The notes below the pieces were generated by a model. It was not told the origin of the DNA. It saw only the letters and a program-made list of their open reading frames with translations, and did not search any database. Shown here piece by piece: positions 1 through 9,760 of a stretch of DNA of 64,000 nt (the first letter of the stretch is position 1; each line of letters opens with the position of its first letter). Location of the stretch: contig CAWEOP010000008.1 in the NCBI GenBank assembly GCA_963810755.1, positions 310,001-374,000 on the forward strand, in the 5' to 3' direction. Source of the stretch: FEN-1219 sp963810755. Its GTDB lineage: Bacteria; Pseudomonadota; Gammaproteobacteria; Steroidobacterales; Rariloculaceae. The translations under genes were made by a program, and so were the position numbers.

Positions 1-739
1 GGTTGTATTTGTTCCAGTAGATCTGCTCTTGCCGCATCTTGTTCTTATCCTCAACGCTCGACGTCAAAGCCTGGAAGCCGGCCTCCGTGTCGGGCCCGCC
101 CATCAACACCGATTTCGTGAGCGTGTACTGAATCTTGAACTCCTGCGGATTGCTCTTCGAGAGCGGCACGAGCGCGTTCAGCCTCGTGAGTTGCGCCTGC
201 AGCTTTGCACGCTCCTCGTCGTCGGTCTCGTCGTTGATTTGCTGAGGCAGCTCGGCTCGCTCGTCCTCGAACGACTGCTTCAGCGCCTCGTCGGGGAAGC
301 TGCGCATCACCTGGACCAGGGGCACCACGGTCGTGGTGATCGTGTCGGCTTCCACGTTGCCCGTGATGCCGAAGGTTTCGGCATCGATGCCGTGATCGAT
401 TGCGCGATTGTTCTGCTTTGCGATGCGGGCCGTGTGCTCCGCGCGGAAGCCGGGCGCCATCACCGTCGCCTTCACGGTCGCGAGCACCTCCTGCGTCAGC
501 GCGAGCTTGTCGGCAGGAGTCAGCGCCTGGAACGTCGGCAACCCCGCCGGCGACGGCCCGGGCGTTACATCGATGAGCCACACGCTATCGGCGGCGGTCG
601 ATTCGGAGATCCATCTCGTGACCCAGTCCTGAAGCTCCTTCGCCGTCACGCCCGTCTTCGGGAGCACGGACTGCTGGGCCAGCGCATTGAGCCACACCCA
701 CACGGCGAGGCCAACAACGACCAACGACTGTTTCTTCAT
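1..739 (-). CDS. Exported protein of unknown function, truncated by window edge
   Basis: Reading the minus strand from an ATG at 739 gives an uninterrupted frame of 246 codons that runs off the left edge. The first 22 residues (MKKQSLVVVGLAVWVWLNALA) look like a Sec signal peptide, and an AGGAAC ribosome binding site precedes the ATG. The mature part is hydrophilic and rich in charged residues, with repeated acidic and Gln stretches (around residues 160-190). I recognise no catalytic motif. The start and frame are well supported; the function is unknown. The open frames on the opposite strand here are mirror images of this gene. Confidence 0.75.
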   Translation of the reverse strand, partial: MKKQSLVVVGLAVWVWLNALAQQSVLPKTGVTAKELQDWVTRWISESTAADSVWLIDVTPGPSPAGLPTFQALTPADKLALTQEVLATVKATVMAPGFRAEHTARIAKQNNRAIDHGIDAETFGITGNVEADTITTTVVPLVQVMRSFPDEALKQSFEDERAELPQQINDETDDEERAKLQAQLTRLNALVPLSKSNPQEFKIQYTLTKSVLMGGPDTEAGFQALTSSVEDKNKMRQEQIYWNKYN

Positions 740-1173
740 GGTTGTTCCTGTTTGCCGGGCTGTCTCGGAGCGCCGCCGGAAGGCGGACTCGTACTCATGC
801 GCGTCGAGTGGAGCGTGTAGCGTTAGTTGGAGCATGCTACGCGTTCCCCGGCCGTCCGAGAATATCTCGTCGGCCGATGCGATCTCGCGGGTTGCCGCCA
901 GGTCGTCAGCGCAACGCTCTCAACCTGCCGCGCCACCAATGACGCGAGATCCGGTTGGTGACGCCCTATTCGTTGACGATGAAGCGCCGCGCGATGTCGA
1001 GATCGCAAGGCAGTCCGGTCGGCTTCTGGTGTTTGGAGGCGCGGCTCAGCGTCGGCTCGGGTCGGTGACGGCGCGGAGCTACTGCGGCCGCTGATGTCGC
1101 GGCCGATACCGTTGCCGCGGAGTCATCAAGGCGCGCCGCGCGCGAGCGCACGCGGTCGCGCCTCGATCAGGCG
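740..1173. other. Intergenic stretch, no gene recognised
   Basis: About 430 bases separate the start of the left-edge gene from the 3' end of the propeller gene. Short open frames exist on both strands, but none has a ribosome binding site, signal peptide or recognisable motif. A small GC-rich inverted repeat (CCGCCGGAAGGCGG) lies near 773-786. I see no terminator with a T-tract. Confidence 0.5.
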
Positions 1174-2088
1174 TTAGCGCCTTTCGCTCACGTAGACGTC
1201 GCCGCGGCCGACGTACAGCCGCTGCAAGTCCCACGACAGCGACACCCGTGTCTCGTTCGCCGGCGTGTTTACGTTCGGCCCGGCGTTCTGCGGCTTCGTC
1301 CACCAGAACGGCAGGAACGCGGCTGTCGCGTAGTACGCGTCCTGCCCGCCCGCGGCCTTCGGATCCGGTCGGTCGGAGTTGAACGTGACGGCGAAACTGC
1401 CGTCGTCCGCCGCGCGCACCGTAGGCATCTGATCCTGAGAATCCGCCGTGCTGAGCGCGCTCACCACCCAGCCGCGGCCGAACTGGCCGTCCCGGTCCAT
1501 GATGCTCACGTAGATGTCCTCTTTGGCGCCTGCGACGCCGGCGTTCGTGGAGTAAAAGAGGAACGTGCCGTACCAGGTCTCGACGAGCGACGGGCTACGC
1601 TCGACGCCGGTCGTGTTCGGGCCGTTCGGCGCGCAGGGCAGATGCACGGGCTCGGACCAGTCGCCGGCCGGGCTCTGCCGCGACAAGTAAATGTCGCCGC
1701 CGCCGCCGTCGATGCCGCCGCAGCTTTCCGTGTTCGGGCGCGCCGACACGAAGTACAGCGACCGCGCAAACGGCGACGGACAGAAGTCGGCGGCTGCCGA
1801 GTTGATCGGAGCGGGCAGGTGCTTCGGCTCGCTCCACGGCGCGCCCACCTCGGACCGGTCGATCGCCCAGATGTCGAGGCCGCCGGTGGTGCCGGCACGG
1901 GCCGAGGCGATCATGAGGCTGAGCCCGTCCGGCGTCTCGATCGGGCATCCGGCGCCCGTGAGCACGAGCTGCCCGAGTGTCCAGGACGGCGTTTTTTTCC
2001 ACGGGTCGGCGCTAGCCGCGAGCGAGACGAGGAGGAGCGAGGCGCCCGCGCAAGCGGCGACGGGCCATCGATAGCCGAGGGAAGACAT
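1174..2088 (-). CDS. Exported PD40/WD40-like beta-propeller protein
   Basis: The protein is 304 residues from the ATG at 2088, which has a GGAGA site seven bases upstream; an earlier in-frame start at 2127 would only add a non-signal-like tail. Residues 1-27 form a signal peptide ending in ALAASA-type residues. The rest repeats the TolB/PD40 pattern: S-x-DG-x-S blade elements, LYFVSARP, GGGGDIYLSR, FAVTFNSDRP and RLYVGRGDVYVSERR. Such exported propellers usually bind partners or carbohydrate rather than catalyse. It lies alone, 124 bases downstream of the regulator gene on the same strand. The fold is fairly secure; the role is not known. Confidence 0.75.
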   Translation of the reverse strand: MSSLGYRWPVAACAGASLLLVSLAASADPWKKTPSWTLGQLVLTGAGCPIETPDGLSLMIASARAGTTGGLDIWAIDRSEVGAPWSEPKHLPAPINSAAADFCPSPFARSLYFVSARPNTESCGGIDGGGGDIYLSRQSPAGDWSEPVHLPCAPNGPNTTGVERSPSLVETWYGTFLFYSTNAGVAGAKEDIYVSIMDRDGQFGRGWVVSALSTADSQDQMPTVRAADDGSFAVTFNSDRPDPKAAGGQDAYYATAAFLPFWWTKPQNAGPNVNTPANETRVSLSWDLQRLYVGRGDVYVSERR

Positions 2089-2212
2089 CTTGTTCTCCGT
2101 ATCAAAGGCGACAGGATCGTCGCGCATCGACGTTAGAGAACGCCCCGCGGGACTGCATGACGGTTACGTGCCGAAAGCCGGACTTCTTCGCGACAAAGCG
2201 GGAGCGCGAGCG

Positions 2213-4228
2213 TTAGAGGCAGTCGAAGTCGCGCTCGCCAACCGGGCGGCACACGTCGGGCCAGCCGGTCGCGCGCCAGTAGTCCACCAACTCGACATCG
2301 GCGAGCAGTGTCTTGAACTCGGGCAGCCGGCGCGCGTCTGCGAACACGGGTAGCCACGCGAGGTACGCCGTCGTCTTGGAGCCGGAGATTGCCTCGCCGA
2401 GCAGCTTCAGCGCGAGCGCCGAGTCCCCTTGGCGGGCGGCGGTGACGGCCAAGTTCGCGATCGCCGTCGGCGCCTGATTCTGCGGGTCGTGCAAGGCGTG
2501 CTCGAGCCGGGCCCGCGCGGCCTGCGGATCGTCGTCGGGCCCCGCGAGATCCCCGAACCGCTCGAGCGGCGCGATGTCGTCGTAAGGCGGCGCGACGCGA
2601 CCGCGCCCCGCCCGAACCCAGACTCCGACGCGGTCGCCGAACTCCCACGGCTCGTAGAGCAGCCGGCCGCGGCGAAACGCGGCGTCGGCTTCGTCGGGTC
2701 GGCCGAGGACCTCGTCAGCGATCACGAGGAAGCCGAGCAGCTCCTCGTTGAGCGGGTCAGTCTCGAGCAACTGCTCGATGCGGTCCCGAGCCTTGTGAAA
2801 CCGGCCCGCCGAGAGGATGAACGCGATGTCGTGCGGGAACTCGGTCACGCCGTGCGCGCTCGCGCGCTCGTAGTCGGCGGCGGCGCCGCGCCAGTCCCCA
2901 CTGGTCGTGCGCAGCAGCGCCCGCGCGTTGTAGCCGTCGCCGTAGTCGGGTGCGAGCCCGATGGCGTGAGTGGCGGCTTCTTCCGCAGCCGCGATCTCGG
3001 CCGTGCCGCCGCCGGGCGTGAACGCGGCGCGCATCGTGTGAACCTGCGACTTGAACATCCACGCGCGCGCGAACTTCGGATCGACGGCGATGGCCCGATT
3101 GATCAGACGCAGCGCGCGCTCGAAGCCCTCGGGCGTGAAGTTGCCCTGCATGCACTCGAGCTTCGCGGCGAGATAGAGCTCGTACGCCTCCACTTGGCTC
3201 GTGCCCGCGCGCTCGACGGCCGGCTCGAGGCCGAGTGGCGCGCGAACCGCGGCTGCGATCGCGGCGACGATCTCGTCCTGCACGGCGAAGACGTCGTCGA
3301 TCGGGCCGTCGTAGCTATACGGCACCACCCCGAACCCGGCGGCGTCCGTGAGCTGTGCGCGCACGCGGAGGTGTTCACCGTCGTTGCCGACGCTACCCTC
3401 GAGCACGTACTGCACGCCGAGATTGGCCGCGATCTCCTTCGCCCCGCCGCCCGAGTGGCGCAGCGTGAACGACGTCCTGCGGCTCATCACTTTCACAGCG
3501 GGGAGTTGCTGCAGGCCGATGATGAGCTCGTCCGTGAGGCCGTCGGCGAAGTGCTGATGCTCGGCGTCCGACGACAGATTCGCGAACGGCAGCACCACGA
3601 TCTTCGTCGCGCTCGGGATCGAGACTGAGGTCGGCTCGGGGGATGCGGTGTGCGGCTCGGGCCAGCGGTACGCGCCGACGGCTACCGCGGCGACGAGCAC
3701 GGCCGCCGCGGTGAGCACGAGGCGGTGCGCAGTGGATGAGCGCGGCGCTGCCATCGATCGAGGCGTGCCGAGGTGAGCGACTTCGGGCGCGTGCGCGGTG
3801 GCGCGTGCGTCGACGAGATCCGGTGGCGCGACGGCTGGCTCAGGCAGCAGGTGCTCGGCCTCCCGGGATGCGTTCTCCTCGGCCACGTCCGGCGTCGCGA
3901 TCTCGGCGGCGACGGTCGGGATCAGCCGGTAACCCTGTCCGCGCAGCCCTTCAACATAACGAGGCGCGTACGCGCGGTCGCCGAGCGCTTCGCGCAAGCG
4001 CATCACGCGCTTCGCGAGGTTCTCGGGCGTCACGATACGGCGCGGGCCCCAGACCCTCTCGGCGAGCTCTGCGTGGGTGATGACGTTCGGCGCGGCCTCG
4101 ACGAGCGCGTGGAGCAGCCCGAACGTGAGCTTGCTGAGCGCAATTGTTTCGTCGCCGCGGGTAAGGCGGCGGCGCCCCACGTCGAGCGTGAGATCAGCGA
4201 AACGATAGCGAGTGGGCAACGCGCCCAT
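2213..4228 (-). CDS. Membrane-anchored winged-helix regulator with TolB-like and TPR domains (CadC-like)
   Basis: This 671-residue protein starts at the ATG at 4228, 15 bases after the stop of the upstream paralog and preceded by GGGA; the longer open frame would overlap that gene. Residues 6-105 are an OmpR/CadC-type winged helix (LTLDVGRRRLTRGDE, ELAERVWG, YVEGLRGQGYRLIP). One transmembrane segment follows at about 168-188. From about 208 comes the TolB-like domain (KIVVLPFANLSS, FADGLTDELI, VLEGSV), then TPR-like repeats to the end. Family knowledge: such proteins sit in the inner membrane and couple periplasmic sensing to DNA binding in the cytoplasm. It probably forms an operon with the gene at 4243-5577. 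The target is unknown. Confidence 0.88.
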   Translation of the reverse strand: MGALPTRYRFADLTLDVGRRRLTRGDETIALSKLTFGLLHALVEAAPNVITHAELAERVWGPRRIVTPENLAKRVMRLREALGDRAYAPRYVEGLRGQGYRLIPTVAAEIATPDVAEENASREAEHLLPEPAVAPPDLVDARATAHAPEVAHLGTPRSMAAPRSSTAHRLVLTAAAVLVAAVAVGAYRWPEPHTASPEPTSVSIPSATKIVVLPFANLSSDAEHQHFADGLTDELIIGLQQLPAVKVMSRRTSFTLRHSGGGAKEIAANLGVQYVLEGSVGNDGEHLRVRAQLTDAAGFGVVPYSYDGPIDDVFAVQDEIVAAIAAAVRAPLGLEPAVERAGTSQVEAYELYLAAKLECMQGNFTPEGFERALRLINRAIAVDPKFARAWMFKSQVHTMRAAFTPGGGTAEIAAAEEAATHAIGLAPDYGDGYNARALLRTTSGDWRGAAADYERASAHGVTEFPHDIAFILSAGRFHKARDRIEQLLETDPLNEELLGFLVIADEVLGRPDEADAAFRRGRLLYEPWEFGDRVGVWVRAGRGRVAPPYDDIAPLERFGDLAGPDDDPQAARARLEHALHDPQNQAPTAIANLAVTAARQGDSALALKLLGEAISGSKTTAYLAWLPVFADARRLPEFKTLLADVELVDYWRATGWPDVCRPVGERDFDCL

Positions 4229-4242
4229 ACGTGTTCCCGTGG

Positions 4243-5577
4243 TTAAAGCGTTGCTAAGAGGATTCTGGCGTGTTCGGCGAGACTTGTCACCGCGTTCCGC
4301 AGATCGTCTCGTTCGAACAGGCGCAGCGCAGAGTCGTACAACCCGCTCGCCCGCGCCCATTCGCCGCGTCCTTCGTGGACGAACGCGAGCATGCGGTGCG
4401 ATAGCTCGTTCCCCGAGTCGGTCGCGCGCGCCTCTTCATGAACCTCGAGCGCGAGGTCGTTGAACTTGCCGACGGAGAGTTGCAAGAACCCATAGGGCCC
4501 CAGGCTGGCCCTCGGCACGTTGAGAGCTGCGGCCCTGCGAAATGCCGCTTCGGCGTTCATCCAGTCCTTCTTCGTCAACAACGACCAACCAAGCGCGGCA
4601 TGGGCTTGCCCGAACTCCGGATCGAGCGCGATGGCGCGACGCGCAGCCTGCTCGGAGCGCTCGCGATGCTCTTCGACCCGTTCCGGATAGACGAACTGAG
4701 CGTAGATATGGAGGCCTGCATCGAGAACCCAGGCCTCTTTGTACTCCGCGTCCAGGGCGAGAGCCTGCTCGACCTCGGTGATGGCGAGCTGCAACTCCGC
4801 GGACAGCGGCGTTCGCGCTCTAGCTACGAGGTACAGGTCGCCGGCTTGCGGATTCGTCGTGGGGGTGCGCTCGACGCGCGTCCTGTCGGTAGGCGACAGC
4901 TCGAGGCGGAGGGCATGGGCGACATCGAGGGCAACTTCGCTCTGGATCTTGAAGATCCCGCTGCGCTCTTGTTCGTACGACTCCGACCACAGGGGCTCGT
5001 CGCTGGCAGCCGGTGTGAGAAATGTATTCACTCGCACGCGGCCTTCCGCGGAGTACACATTGCCGCTGAGTACAGTCGCGGCGTTGAGCTCACGCACCAC
5101 CTCGCCCGCCGAGCGGTGCGCGCCTCGCCCGGGACGCACGGGAAAGACGCGCAGCCCGCTGATTTTTGTCAGTTGGCTCACGATTTCGTCTTGCATGCCA
5201 ACCGCGAAATAGGCGTCGTCGGGATTGGGGCTTGCATTCTCGAACGGCAGTACGGCGACGGAGCTCGGCACCGGCGCGGGCTGCTCCGCCGTCCCGGCAA
5301 ACCAGTAGCTGCCGGCCGCGACGAGGCCGATGGCCAACAAAGCTGCGATACCGTGGACGAGCCGGCGCGGCCGCGGCACGGCGCGGGGCGTATCGGCCGA
5401 TACCGTTTCCACCATCGGGATGAGGCGGTAGCCCTTGTTCCTAACCGTCTCGATGTAGCGCGGCCGAGTCGCGTCGTCGGTGAGGCTCTGGCGCAGCAGC
5501 ATTACCCGCTGGGCAACGTTCTCGGGGCTCACGAAATGCCGGCCCCAGACCTTCTCGGCGAGAAGGTCGGTGTTCAC
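4243..5577 (-). CDS. Winged-helix/TolB-like/TPR regulator with truncated DNA-binding domain
   Basis: The 444-residue protein begins at a GTG (5577), the only start available in frame. It has the same architecture as the next gene: partial winged helix (residues 1-55, with NTDLLAEKVWG and YIETVRNKGYRLIP), a transmembrane helix at 74-94, a TolB-like region (SVAVLPFENASP, YFAVGMQDEIVSQL, TVLSGNVY) and TPRs. Relative to its paralog, about 40 N-terminal residues of the winged helix are missing. The frame stays open upstream only to a TAA at 5689-5691 with no start codon, and the other frames there are AT-rich and non-coding. It keeps the recognition helix and wing but may not bind DNA alone. It is either degraded or works as a partner of the paralog. 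Confidence 0.78.
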   Translation of the reverse strand: MNTDLLAEKVWGRHFVSPENVAQRVMLLRQSLTDDATRPRYIETVRNKGYRLIPMVETVSADTPRAVPRPRRLVHGIAALLAIGLVAAGSYWFAGTAEQPAPVPSSVAVLPFENASPNPDDAYFAVGMQDEIVSQLTKISGLRVFPVRPGRGAHRSAGEVVRELNAATVLSGNVYSAEGRVRVNTFLTPAASDEPLWSESYEQERSGIFKIQSEVALDVAHALRLELSPTDRTRVERTPTTNPQAGDLYLVARARTPLSAELQLAITEVEQALALDAEYKEAWVLDAGLHIYAQFVYPERVEEHRERSEQAARRAIALDPEFGQAHAALGWSLLTKKDWMNAEAAFRRAAALNVPRASLGPYGFLQLSVGKFNDLALEVHEEARATDSGNELSHRMLAFVHEGRGEWARASGLYDSALRLFERDDLRNAVTSLAEHARILLATL

Positions 5578-5691
5578 TTCCCCCGGAGTGTTATCAGCTC
5601 CGGTCTCGGCCGGGTCTCGGCCGATAGTATTACAAAGCCGGAATGCGCCGCCGCGCTGTCGCGGTTGGGTTGTCGGCTGCCCGCCGCGTTA

Positions 5692-5720
5692 TTGACGATT
5701 TGTCAAATTATCAATACTCT
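5692..5720 (+). promoter_or_regulatory. Sigma-70-like promoter with overlapping dyad TTGAC-N5-GTCAA
   Basis: In the AT-rich divergent region upstream of the ankyrin operon, TTGACG (5692-5697) is followed after exactly 17 bases by TACTCT (5715-5720), a plausible -35/-10 pair. The -35 box is the left half of a perfect inverted repeat, TTGAC GATTT GTCAA (5692-5706), the usual shape of a small repressor operator. It lies 93 bases before the GTG at 5813. The promoter assignment is inferred from sequence alone. Confidence 0.5.
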
Positions 5721-5812
5721 GCGAAAACCGCATAGCGCCGCTTTGGCGCCACGGCGTCACCACTTCGAAATTGCGCCGATTTCTCGCTCACTTTTTTTGA
5801 CTTGGGGGGACC

Positions 5813-7316
5813 GTGAGAACGTCGTCCATGTTTGTCACCTTCGCGTCGCTCCTATTCTTGGCGTTCGGCGCCTCAGCTGCGCCCGAGCTTGACGCGAAGC
5901 TGCTGCTAGCAGCGCAGAACACGCATCCCGCTGAAGTTCATTCACTGCTCGCCGCAGGCGCCGACGCCAACGCCCGGGCGGGCGACGGCTCAACTCCAAT
6001 GCTCTACGCCGCCCACTTCGGCGACTCCGCTGCCGTCCAAGCACTGCTCGCCGCGAAGGCCGATCCGAATCTCACCAACCGCTACGGCTTCGCTCCGATG
6101 CACGAAGCCGCTCTTCGCGCCGACGCCGCTCTTCTAAAAACACTCCTCGACGCCGGCGCCCAAGTCGATCTCGCGCTCCCGCAAGGCGAGACTCCGCTCA
6201 TGCTCGCGTCTCGCACGAGCGGCGTAGAGGCCGTCCGCCTGCTGATCGACAACGGCGCTAACGTCAACGTCGTCGAGCAGTGGCAAGGCCAGACTCCTCT
6301 TATGTATGCCGCGGCGGCCGATCGGGGCGCGGTCGCCGCCGAGCTGATCAAAGCGGGCGCAGACGTAAACGCCACAACCCCGATCAACGATCTTCCGGAG
6401 CGCAAGCCCGCGGTGCGCTACTTCGTCGAGATACCGTTGGCCGGTTTCACGCCGATCATGTTCGCCGCGCGTAGCGGTGCAGTCGATGCAATCAAAGCGC
6501 TCGCCGAAGGCAAGGCCGATCTCGACGCCAAGACGCCGGAAGGCTTCTCGCCGCTCGTCATCGCGCTCGACAACCTGCACTTCGACGCGGCCAAGGCGCT
6601 GGTCGAGGCGGGCGCGAGCGCGGACGGCGGCGGGCTCGTCGCGTTGGTCGAGGCGCGCAATCGCGTGAACTACGTCGGCGAGTTCCAAGTTCCGACGGGC
6701 GCCGAGAGCTCGCTCGAGGTGCTCAAATTAATGCTCGCGAGCGGCGCCGATCTCACGAGCCGCCTGCCGGACCACCTGCTCGATCGCGACGCGCGCTTCC
6801 TGCCGCCGCCGCCCGAAGCTCACGGACCTCGCGCTGATTCGCGCCGCGCGCTCGTCCGACGTCGAAGCGATGCGCGTGCTCGTCGAGGCCGGCGCCGATC
6901 CGTCGCTGCGCGACGAGAAGCGCGGCGGCATCACTCCGCTCGTTGCGGTGATGTCGGGGCCCGAGCTTCCGCAGCTCATCGAGGCCGAGCGCCAGCCCTC
7001 AGAGGAAAAGGCGATCGCGGCAATCGACTTCCTCTTGGATAAAGGTGCGAACCCGGGCATTGGCAACGCCCTCGGCACCACGGCCCTGCACACGGCTGCG
7101 CTGCGCGACTATCCGGCTGTCATCAAGCACATGGCCGAGCGCGGCGTTGACCTCAACGTTGCGGACAGCGAAGGCTTCACGCCGCTCGACTACGCCGTCG
7201 GCCGCTTGCCGTCGAAGGTGCGCGCGAAGTCGCCGGGACCGGAGTCCGCCGCGGCCAAGGCGTTGCGCGAGCTCGGCGCGGGCGGGAAAGAAGACCGACG
7301 GCAGGCTGCGCGATGA
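5813..7316 (+). CDS. Exported ankyrin-repeat protein, one frameshift
   Basis: Translation starts at GTG 5813 just after a GGGGGGA site (an ATG at 5828 is possible) and opens with a signal peptide (MFVTFASLLFLAFGASAAPE). Then come ankyrin repeats of the form GxTPLMxAA and LLxxGAxxN (for example GDGSTPMLYAAHFGDSAAV). The first frame is meaningful to about base 6815, and the second from about 6830 to the stop at 7316 (LALIRAARSSDVEAMRVLV, ending in AAKALRELGAGGKEDRRQAAR). The switch lies in or near the repetitive GCCGCCGCCGCCC tract at 6806-6820, so a one-base indel is likely. Corrected length is about 500 residues. The gene overlaps the DUF1592 gene by ATGA, and the pair is probably translationally coupled. 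Confidence 0.85.
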
Positions 7317-9760
7317 GTCGGATCTGGTTGCAGCGCGCCCTCGCGCTCGCGATCGCGCCGCTCGCAGCGGCGTCGCTCGTTGCGTGCGCGAAGCAGTCGC
7401 CGCAGGAACTGGCCGCCGAGCACGGCGCCGTCGTCAGCAAGTACTGCACGGATTGCCACAGCCAAGCGGAGCAAGAGGGCGGGCTCGTGCTCGAGAACCC
7501 GAACCTCGTTGATCCCGTCGCGCAGCGCGCGAAATGGGAGAAAGTGATCCACAAGCTCAGCGCGGGGCTCATGCCGCCGCCCGGCGAGCCGCGGCCGAGC
7601 AACGAGGCCGTCGCGAGCCTCGTGTCCTATCTCGAGGACACATTAGATAAGAGTGCGCCCGCGGTGGCCGGCGCGCCGGTACGCAGGCTCACGCGCGCGG
7701 CGTACGGCAATGCAGTGCGCGACCTGCTCGGCTTTCCGGTGGACGTCGCGTCGCTGCTGCCCGCGGATATCACGAGCGACGGGTTCGACAACGTGTCGGA
7801 CACGTTGAAGACGTCGCCGCTGCTGCTCGAGCGCTATCTCACGGTGGGACTGCGCGTCGCGGCCATGGCGGTCGGTGACACGAAGGTCGCGCCGCGCGGA
7901 ACGGAGTACCGGCCGCGGCTCGATCTCTCGCAGAACAACTGGGTCGACGGGTTGCCGTTCGGCACGCGCGGCGGGCTCGTCGTCGAGCACTACTTCCCGA
8001 CGGATGCCGAGTACGAGATCCGGCCCGAGCTGTGGCGCGCGACGGGCAGCACGGTCCGCGGCGTCGAAGGGTTCAAGACGCCGTTCGAGCTGCAGATCCT
8101 GCTCGACGACGAGGTCGTTCACTCCGCGAAGCTCGGCGGCGTGGAGGACGACGCGCTCTCGAACGGCAACATCGGCGCCGCGGTCACGCAGGTAGGCGAG
8201 CGGCTGCCGGTGCGCTTGAAGGTGAGCGCGGGGCTCCATCGCGTCGGCGTCACGATGGTCGGGAAGAGCTTCGCGCTCGAGCAGAAGCTGCTCGATCCGA
8301 ACAAAGCAGACCTGCCGATCGGCAACGACGGCTACGGCTGGCCGATCATCACGCGCGCGCTCGTCGCGGGCCCGTACGAATCCACCGGCCCCGGCGACAC
8401 GCCGACGCGCCGAGCCATCTTCACGTGCCGGCCGAGCGGTTCCATGACCGACACCGCGTGCGCCGACCAAATCCTGGGCCGCCTCGCGCTCCGCGCCTAT
8501 GGCCGGCCGCTGGACGATGAGGATCTGAAAACGCTGCGCGACATCTACGCGGGCGCCAGCGACAACGGCCGCGACTTCGAGGGCGGCATCGAGGTCGCGC
8601 TCGCACGCATCCTGAGTGGTCCCGAGTTCCTGCTGTATCACGGCGTAACGGAAGAGGAGAGCACGGTCTCCGGCGCCGAGGAGCGCGACAACGGCGCCAC
8701 GCTGGCCTCGCGCCTCGCGCTGTTCCTCTGGAACAGCATCCCGGACGACGCGCTGCGCGATGACGCGATCGCCGGCCGGCTCGCCGACCCGAAAGCGCTC
8801 GAAGCGCACGTGCGCCGAATGCTCGCCGATCCGCGCGCCGACACGCTCGTCACGGACTTCGCGGAGCAATGGCTGCAGCTCCGGCTCATCAACACGAAGT
8901 CTCCCGACGCGCGCCTTTACTTCACGTTCGACGACAACCTGCGCAGCGCCATGCTGCGCGAGACGGAGTTGTTCCTGCGCTCGGTGCTGCTCGACGACGC
9001 GAGCGTTCTCGATCTGATCCGCGCCGACTATACGTATCTCAACGAGCGGCTCGCGAAGCACTATGGAGTCGACGGCGTGTTCGGCGACGCGTTCCGCCGC
9101 GTGACGCTCCAAGACCCGAATCGCCGCGGGCTGCTGGGGCAGGGCAGCATCCTGTTCCAGACGTCCGTCGCCACTCGCACGTCGCCGGTGTTCCGCGGCA
9201 AGTGGATCCTCACGAACTTCTTCAACTCGCCGCCGCCGCCGCCGCCTGCGAACGTGCCGGCGCTCGAGCAGAGCATCGCGGACAGCGCGCCGCACAGCGT
9301 GCGCGAGCGCCTCGAGCAGCATCGCAAGGATCCGGTGTGCGCCGGCTGCCACGCGATCATCGATCCCACGGGGCTCGCGCTCGAGAACTTCGATCCGATC
9401 GGCCGCTGGCGCGACAAGGATGCGGGCGTGGCCGTAGACGCGAGCACGACGCTGCCGGGCGGCATTCCGATCTCGGGCCCGACGGGCTTGCGCGACGCGC
9501 TGCTGGCCCGTCCCGAGCTCTTCGTCCAGACGTTCACGCAGAAGCTCATGGTGTACGCCCTCGGCCGCCGCCTCGAGGCCGAGGACATGCCGACGTTGCG
9601 CCGCATCGTGCGCGACGCGGCGCAGGACGATTACAAGTTCAGCGCGCTCGTGCTCGGCATCGTGCGCAGCCCGCAGTTCCAGCAGAAGGCTCGGTTCGCG
9701 CCGAGCGCCACGCAGACGGTCGCCGACACGCGCGCGTCCGAAGCTTTGGAGTCGAACTAG
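7313..9760 (+). CDS. DUF1592/DUF1588/DUF1585 c-type cytochrome lipoprotein (planctomycete-cytochrome type)
   Basis: The protein has 815 residues; its ATG overlaps the previous stop. A signal peptide ends in lipobox LVAC with Cys25, so an outer-membrane or periplasmic lipoprotein is likely. A first haem motif, CTDCH, is at residues 45-49 with LSAGLMPPPGEPRP after it. A second CxxCH (CAGCHAIIDPTGLALENFDP, about residue 676) is typical of DUF1588/DUF1585. The middle carries the DUF1587/DUF1592/DUF1595 signatures (RRLTRAAYGNAVRDLLG; RLALFLWNSIPDDAL; FAEQWLQLR). Family knowledge: these proteins occur paired with DUF1552 proteins, and their substrate is unknown. A one-base overlap (TAGTG) joins it to the DUF1552 gene. 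Confidence 0.92.
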   Translation: MSRIWLQRALALAIAPLAAASLVACAKQSPQELAAEHGAVVSKYCTDCHSQAEQEGGLVLENPNLVDPVAQRAKWEKVIHKLSAGLMPPPGEPRPSNEAVASLVSYLEDTLDKSAPAVAGAPVRRLTRAAYGNAVRDLLGFPVDVASLLPADITSDGFDNVSDTLKTSPLLLERYLTVGLRVAAMAVGDTKVAPRGTEYRPRLDLSQNNWVDGLPFGTRGGLVVEHYFPTDAEYEIRPELWRATGSTVRGVEGFKTPFELQILLDDEVVHSAKLGGVEDDALSNGNIGAAVTQVGERLPVRLKVSAGLHRVGVTMVGKSFALEQKLLDPNKADLPIGNDGYGWPIITRALVAGPYESTGPGDTPTRRAIFTCRPSGSMTDTACADQILGRLALRAYGRPLDDEDLKTLRDIYAGASDNGRDFEGGIEVALARILSGPEFLLYHGVTEEESTVSGAEERDNGATLASRLALFLWNSIPDDALRDDAIAGRLADPKALEAHVRRMLADPRADTLVTDFAEQWLQLRLINTKSPDARLYFTFDDNLRSAMLRETELFLRSVLLDDASVLDLIRADYTYLNERLAKHYGVDGVFGDAFRRVTLQDPNRRGLLGQGSILFQTSVATRTSPVFRGKWILTNFFNSPPPPPPANVPALEQSIADSAPHSVRERLEQHRKDPVCAGCHAIIDPTGLALENFDPIGRWRDKDAGVAVDASTTLPGGIPISGPTGLRDALLARPELFVQTFTQKLMVYALGRRLEAEDMPTLRRIVRDAAQDDYKFSALVLGIVRSPQFQQKARFAPSATQTVADTRASEALESN

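Noticed and set aside
29..820. 263-residue open frame on the plus strand at the left edge
   Set aside because: The minus strand has an uninterrupted frame with signal peptide and ribosome binding site. The plus frame is Arg/Leu-rich and motif-free.
7643..9352. 569-residue open frame on the minus strand
   Set aside because: It lies antisense to the DUF1592 gene, has Arg/Val-rich low-complexity sequence and no signal or motif. It is a high-GC mirror image.
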